Origin: JAVDCA01 sp035293985
Lineage (GTDB): Bacteria > Pseudomonadota > Alphaproteobacteria > Rhizobiales > Xanthobacteraceae
NCBI GenBank assembly: GCA_035293985.1
Contig: DATGLS010000007.1
Coordinates: 1 to 64,000 of the forward strand
Direction of reading: 5' to 3'
Length of the DNA: 64,000 nucleotides
In this document: one piece after another, positions 60,798 through 64,000 of the stretch
How the letters are laid out: every line of letters begins with the position of its first letter
How positions within the stretch are numbered: position 1 is the first letter of the stretch
Program-made: the position numbers and the translations under genes
The notes under the pieces: generated by a model
What the model was told of the DNA's origin: nothing
The model's input: the letters and a program-made list of their open reading frames with translations, nothing else
Database searches by the model: none

Positions 60798-63700
60798 TCA
60801 GCCCGTATTGGCGTGCGCCAGGATGCCCGGGTTGGGGAGCGTGGCGCTCGCGGTGACCGACGTGCCGTTCATGATCCAGACCATCGGCGTGCCGTCGTTC
60901 TTCTGGAACAGGATGTCCGACTTGCCGTCGCCGTTGTAGTCGCCGGTGCCGATCGCCTGCCAGGTTGCGCCCGGGTTGGCGAGCACCGTCGTCGAGACGA
61001 CCGACGTGCCGTTCAGCATCTCGATCATCGGCGTGCCGTTACCCTTCTGGAACAGCAGGTCGGAATTGCCGTCGCCGTTGAAATCGCCGGTGCCGATCAG
61101 CTTCCACTGCGCGCCCGGGCTGGCGATCGTCGCGGTCGCCGTCACCGACGTGCCGTTCATCTCCCAGACGGTCAGCGCGCCGTTGCCCTTCTCGAACAGC
61201 AGGTCGGACTTGCCGTCGCCGTTGAAATCGCTGGCGGCGACCAGCTTCCACTGGGCGCCCGGATCGGCGAGCTTCACGGACGAGGCGATCGACGTGCCGT
61301 TCATCATGTCGATCATCGGCGTGCCGTCGATGTTCTGGAACACGATGTCAGATTGGCCGGTGCCGGTGAAATCGCCGGTGCCGACCGCGCGCCAGGTGGC
61401 GCCCGGGTTGGCCAACGTGGTTTCCGACGTGACGGTCGCGCCGTTCATGGTCCAGATCTGCGGCGTGCCGTCGATGCTCTGGAACACGATGTCGGCCTTG
61501 CCGTCGCCGTTGAAGTCGCCCGAGCCGACGACGTGCGAGAGGAGGCCCGGCGCGGGGACCTCGCCCTGCGCCGCGACGCTCGTGCCGTTCATGAAATCGA
61601 CCTGCAGACCGCCAGCGAAGATCGGGCCGACGGTGGTCTGGAACAGGACGTCGGACTTGCCGTCGCCGTTGAAGTCGTTCTTGGCGTTGTTGACGTTGGC
61701 CGTGGACGAAGCCGTCGCGGTCGCGGTGCCGGGCGTATCGTCCGCCAGCGTCACCGTTATGCTCTCGTGACCCGGGTGCGTATAGGTGTGCGTCCCGTCC
61801 ACCGTGAGCGTGCCGCTCCCGCCCGTCACCGTGCCCGTGGTCGTGGTGCCGTCGCCCCAGTTGATCGTCGCGGTGAAATCGCCGGCGACGTTGGCGGTGT
61901 TGGTATCGCTGAAGGTGGCGACTTCGCCGCTGAACGGCACGTTGGCGTGCGGCCTGATCGTCTCGCCGTGCCCGGTGAGGAGGTCGGCCTCGGCGACCGC
62001 GACCGACCCGCTGGCGGTCGCGCTCGCGCTGTCCGACGTGTGGATGAGCGTCACGACCGCGGGGTCGCTGCCCTCGTCGCCATAGGTATGCCCGCCTTCG
62101 ACCGTGAACGACCCGTTCGAGCCGACCACGGTCCCGGTGGTGGTGTTGCCGTCGCCCCAGTCGATCGTCGCCGTGAAATCGCCGGCCGTGTCGCGGGTGA
62201 TGGTGTCGGTGAAGGTGGCGACGACCGTGTTGCCCGGGAGCGCGGCGGCTTCGACGGCCGCCGTGAGCACCATCGTGCCCGCGAGCGTTCGCGCCGCGAT
62301 CGTCGCCGTGGAGGTGCCTGACGCGGTGGCGGTGCCTCCATTGTCCAGCACGTCCACCGTGATGGTGTCGTTCCCGGCGTTCGCGTAGGTGTGCGAGCCG
62401 TCGACCGTGAACGAGCCGCCGGAGCCCGAGACCGTCCCCAGCGTTTGGCCCGTTCCGTCGCCCCAGTCGATCAGGGCCGTGAAGTCGCTGCCGTCCGGAT
62501 GGCCCGTATAGGTATCGGTGAACGTCGCGACCTGCACGTTGTTGAGCAGGGTGCCCTGGCTGCCGCTGACGGCGGTCCCTGTAACCGCGAAGTGATCGCT
62601 TTCGCCGATGAACACGGCCCCGGTCGCCGTTGCGCTGTCGTTGTCCGAGATGCGGGTGAGCGTCGTCGTGACCGTATCCCCGCCCTCGTCGCCCGCGGCG
62701 CCCGTATAGGTGTGCGGCCCGCCCGTCACGGAGAACGATCCTAGCCCGCCCGTCACCGTCCCGGCGGTCGTGGTGCCGTCGCCCCAATCGATGCTGGCGG
62801 TGAAGGAGGCGGCGGTGTCGCTGTTGTTGCTGTCGCTGAAGGTGGCGACCAGCGAGCCGGCGGGAACGGCCTGGCCTTCGTTGATGTTGATCGACCCGCC
62901 GGAGACGGGCGCGATGCCGATGAGCGCCGTGCTCCCGACGCTGACGAAGGCGGTGGCTTCGGGATTGCCCGGGTTCTCGCTCACCGTGACGGCAATCGCG
63001 TCTTGGCCGTTCTGCGTATAGGTGTGCGAGCCGTCGACGGTGAACGCGCCGCTCCCGCCCGAGACGGTGCCCGTCGTTGTCGTGCCGTCGCCCCAGTCGA
63101 TCGTGGCGACGAACTCGCCCGGCCCACTTGCGGTGTTCGAATCCGTGAACGTCGCGACCGTCACGTTGGTCAGGGCGACGTTGGGGTCGCCCTTGATGGT
63201 CCTGCCGGACCCGCTCAGGCTGTCGGTATCTGCGACGGTGACCGTCCCAGAAGGCGCGATGGTCGCATTGTCGGTCGTGCGGGTGATCGTCACCACCTCG
63301 GTGAACTGGCCTTCGTCGGCATAGGTATGGTCGACCGCGGAGGCGACCGTGAACGATCCGCCGCTTCCCGACACGACGCCCGCCGTGGTCGTGCCGTCGC
63401 CCCAGTCGATCGTCGCCGTGTAGTCGCTCGATGGCAGCCCGGCATTGTCGGCGAAGGTGGCGACCGTCGTGCCGGCCGCGACGGCGACCGTCTCGGTCGC
63501 GGCGCTCAGCACCTCGGTGCCGCCGAAGCCGATGTCCGCCTGCGTGATCGCAGAGGCGAAGGAGGCATCCGGCGAATCGTCGGCCATGAAGGTCGTGATG
63601 GTGAAATTGCCGGCGCTCGCATAGGTGTGCGATCCGGTGACGGTGAACGCGCCACCCGAGCCGGTCAGCGTGCCCGCCGTGGTCGTGCCGTCGCCCCAGT

Positions 63701-64000
63701 CGATGTTGACGGTGAAGTCGCTGCCATCCGGGTGGCCCGTATAAGTATCGCTGAAAGTCGCCACCACGACGTTGGTGAGAGCCTGGCCCGGGCTGGCCAC
63801 GAGTGTGGGCGCACTCTGGCCGGCAAGGTTGTCGGCATCGGCGACGTTGACGCCGCCGAACAGCACGATCTGCGAGCTGTCGGTGGTGCGGGTGACGGTG
63901 ACGACGGGCGTGACGAAATCGTCGTCGGCATAGGTGTGGCCGCCCTCGACCGTGAACGAGCCGTTCGAGCCGACCACCGTGCCGGTGGTGGTGACGCCAT
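60798..64000 (-). CDS. 3' part of a very large PKD-like/VCBS repeat surface protein (start outside window)
   Basis: About 1067 residues are visible; the reading continues past the right edge, so the true start is not seen. The N-terminal two-thirds has PKD-like Ig units with the core TIDWGDGTTTTG and GSFTVDGSHTYT; I count seven WGDG cores. The C-terminal third has six FG-GAP/VCBS-type calcium-binding repeats (DFNGDGKSDVLF, DFTGTGQSDIVF and others) with linkers like GTPMIDMMNGTS. The end (LPNPGILAHANTG) shows no LPXTG or RTX run. It is probably secreted or surface-displayed and may mediate adhesion or biofilm; the secretion system is unknown. Confidence 0.9.
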   Translation of the reverse strand, partial: GVTTTGTVVGSNGSFTVEGGHTYADDDFVTPVVTVTRTTDSSQIVLFGGVNVADADNLAGQSAPTLVASPGQALTNVVVATFSDTYTGHPDGSDFTVNIDWGDGTTTAGTLTGSGGAFTVTGSHTYASAGNFTITTFMADDSPDASFASAITQADIGFGGTEVLSAATETVAVAAGTTVATFADNAGLPSSDYTATIDWGDGTTTAGVVSGSGGSFTVASAVDHTYADEGQFTEVVTITRTTDNATIAPSGTVTVADTDSLSGSGRTIKGDPNVALTNVTVATFTDSNTASGPGEFVATIDWGDGTTTTGTVSGGSGAFTVDGSHTYTQNGQDAIAVTVSENPGNPEATAFVSVGSTALIGIAPVSGGSININEGQAVPAGSLVATFSDSNNSDTAASFTASIDWGDGTTTAGTVTGGLGSFSVTGGPHTYTGAAGDEGGDTVTTTLTRISDNDSATATGAVFIGESDHFAVTGTAVSGSQGTLLNNVQVATFTDTYTGHPDGSDFTALIDWGDGTGQTLGTVSGSGGSFTVDGSHTYANAGNDTITVDVLDNGGTATASGTSTATIAARTLAGTMVLTAAVEAAALPGNTVVATFTDTITRDTAGDFTATIDWGDGNTTTGTVVGSNGSFTVEGGHTYGDEGSDPAVVTLIHTSDSASATASGSVAVAEADLLTGHGETIRPHANVPFSGEVATFSDTNTANVAGDFTATINWGDGTTTTGTVTGGSGTLTVDGTHTYTHPGHESITVTLADDTPGTATATASSTANVNNAKNDFNGDGKSDVLFQTTVGPIFAGGLQVDFMNGTSVAAQGEVPAPGLLSHVVGSGDFNGDGKADIVFQSIDGTPQIWTMNGATVTSETTLANPGATWRAVGTGDFTGTGQSDIVFQNIDGTPMIDMMNGTSIASSVKLADPGAQWKLVAASDFNGDGKSDLLFEKGNGALTVWEMNGTSVTATATIASPGAQWKLIGTGDFNGDGNSDLLFQKGNGTPMIEMLNGTSVVSTTVLANPGATWQAIGTGDYNGDGKSDILFQKNDGTPMVWIMNGTSVTASATLPNPGILAHANTG

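Overview
The window comes from the chromosome of a GC-rich alphaproteobacterium. I place it in the Hyphomicrobiales (Rhizobiales), probably near the Bradyrhizobium, Rhodopseudomonas or Xanthobacteraceae group. This rests on the gene order tsaB-rimI / plsC-miaB-phoH-ybeY-tlyC-lnt-praR-metK-trmB, on a PraR-type regulator next to metK, on the joined dnaA-dnaN-recF / gyrB block, on a malic enzyme fused to a phosphotransacetylase-like domain, and on several families of short palindromic repeats between genes. It is inference from gene content; no rRNA or tRNA gene was found.

Layout. 0-0.9 kb: a frameshifted SRPBCC remnant and an antisense hypothetical gene. 0.9-11 kb (minus strand): the translation and RNA-processing operon rimP-nusA-ylxR-infB-rbfA-truB-rpsO-pnp. 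Just upstream of rimP are a compact promoter-three hairpins-terminator unit that looks like a small RNA or attenuator, and a 10-codon micro-ORF with a good ribosome binding site. 11.4-12.1 kb: a TetR regulator preceded by two GGTAC palindromes. 12.1-24.7 kb (minus): trmB, metK, praR, lnt, tlyC/corC-like, ybeY, phoH, miaB, plsC, rimI, tsaB, nfu and trpS, many joined by 4-base stop/start overlaps. 24.9-29 kb (plus): adenosine-kinase-like gene, a coiled-coil membrane protein, a metallo-beta-lactamase-fold protein and an SDR. 29.3-38.3 kb (minus): the replication block gyrB, DUF3617-like, recF, dnaN, dnaA, then about 1.4 kb of lower-GC DNA with almost no genes, then rpsT. 38.5-41.7 kb: DapA-like aldolase and malic enzyme.

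41.9-64 kb is accessory and mixed: small membrane and secreted proteins, GlcG-type heme-binding-like protein, MsrA, an orphan OPX polysaccharide-export lipoprotein, dienelactone hydrolase, cupin plus luciferase-like monooxygenase, an L,D-transpeptidase, a PEP-mutase-family lyase, a polysaccharide deacetylase, an HtrA-like protein that has lost its catalytic triad, a lytic transglycosylase, a flippase/epimerase/GMC-oxidoreductase group, a GST, a DOPA-dioxygenase-like protein, a Gly/His/Tyr-rich secreted repeat protein, and the 3' part of a very large PKD-like/VCBS repeat protein that runs off the right edge.

The first 41 kb is mostly core genome. I see no prophage, transposase, CRISPR array or clear defence island. 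The best candidates for something new are the RNA element and micro-ORF upstream of rimP, the triad-less HtrA-like protein, the low-GC region beyond dnaA with its start-less ORF, and the repeats that have entered coding sequence (TruB N-terminus, MiaB C-terminus).
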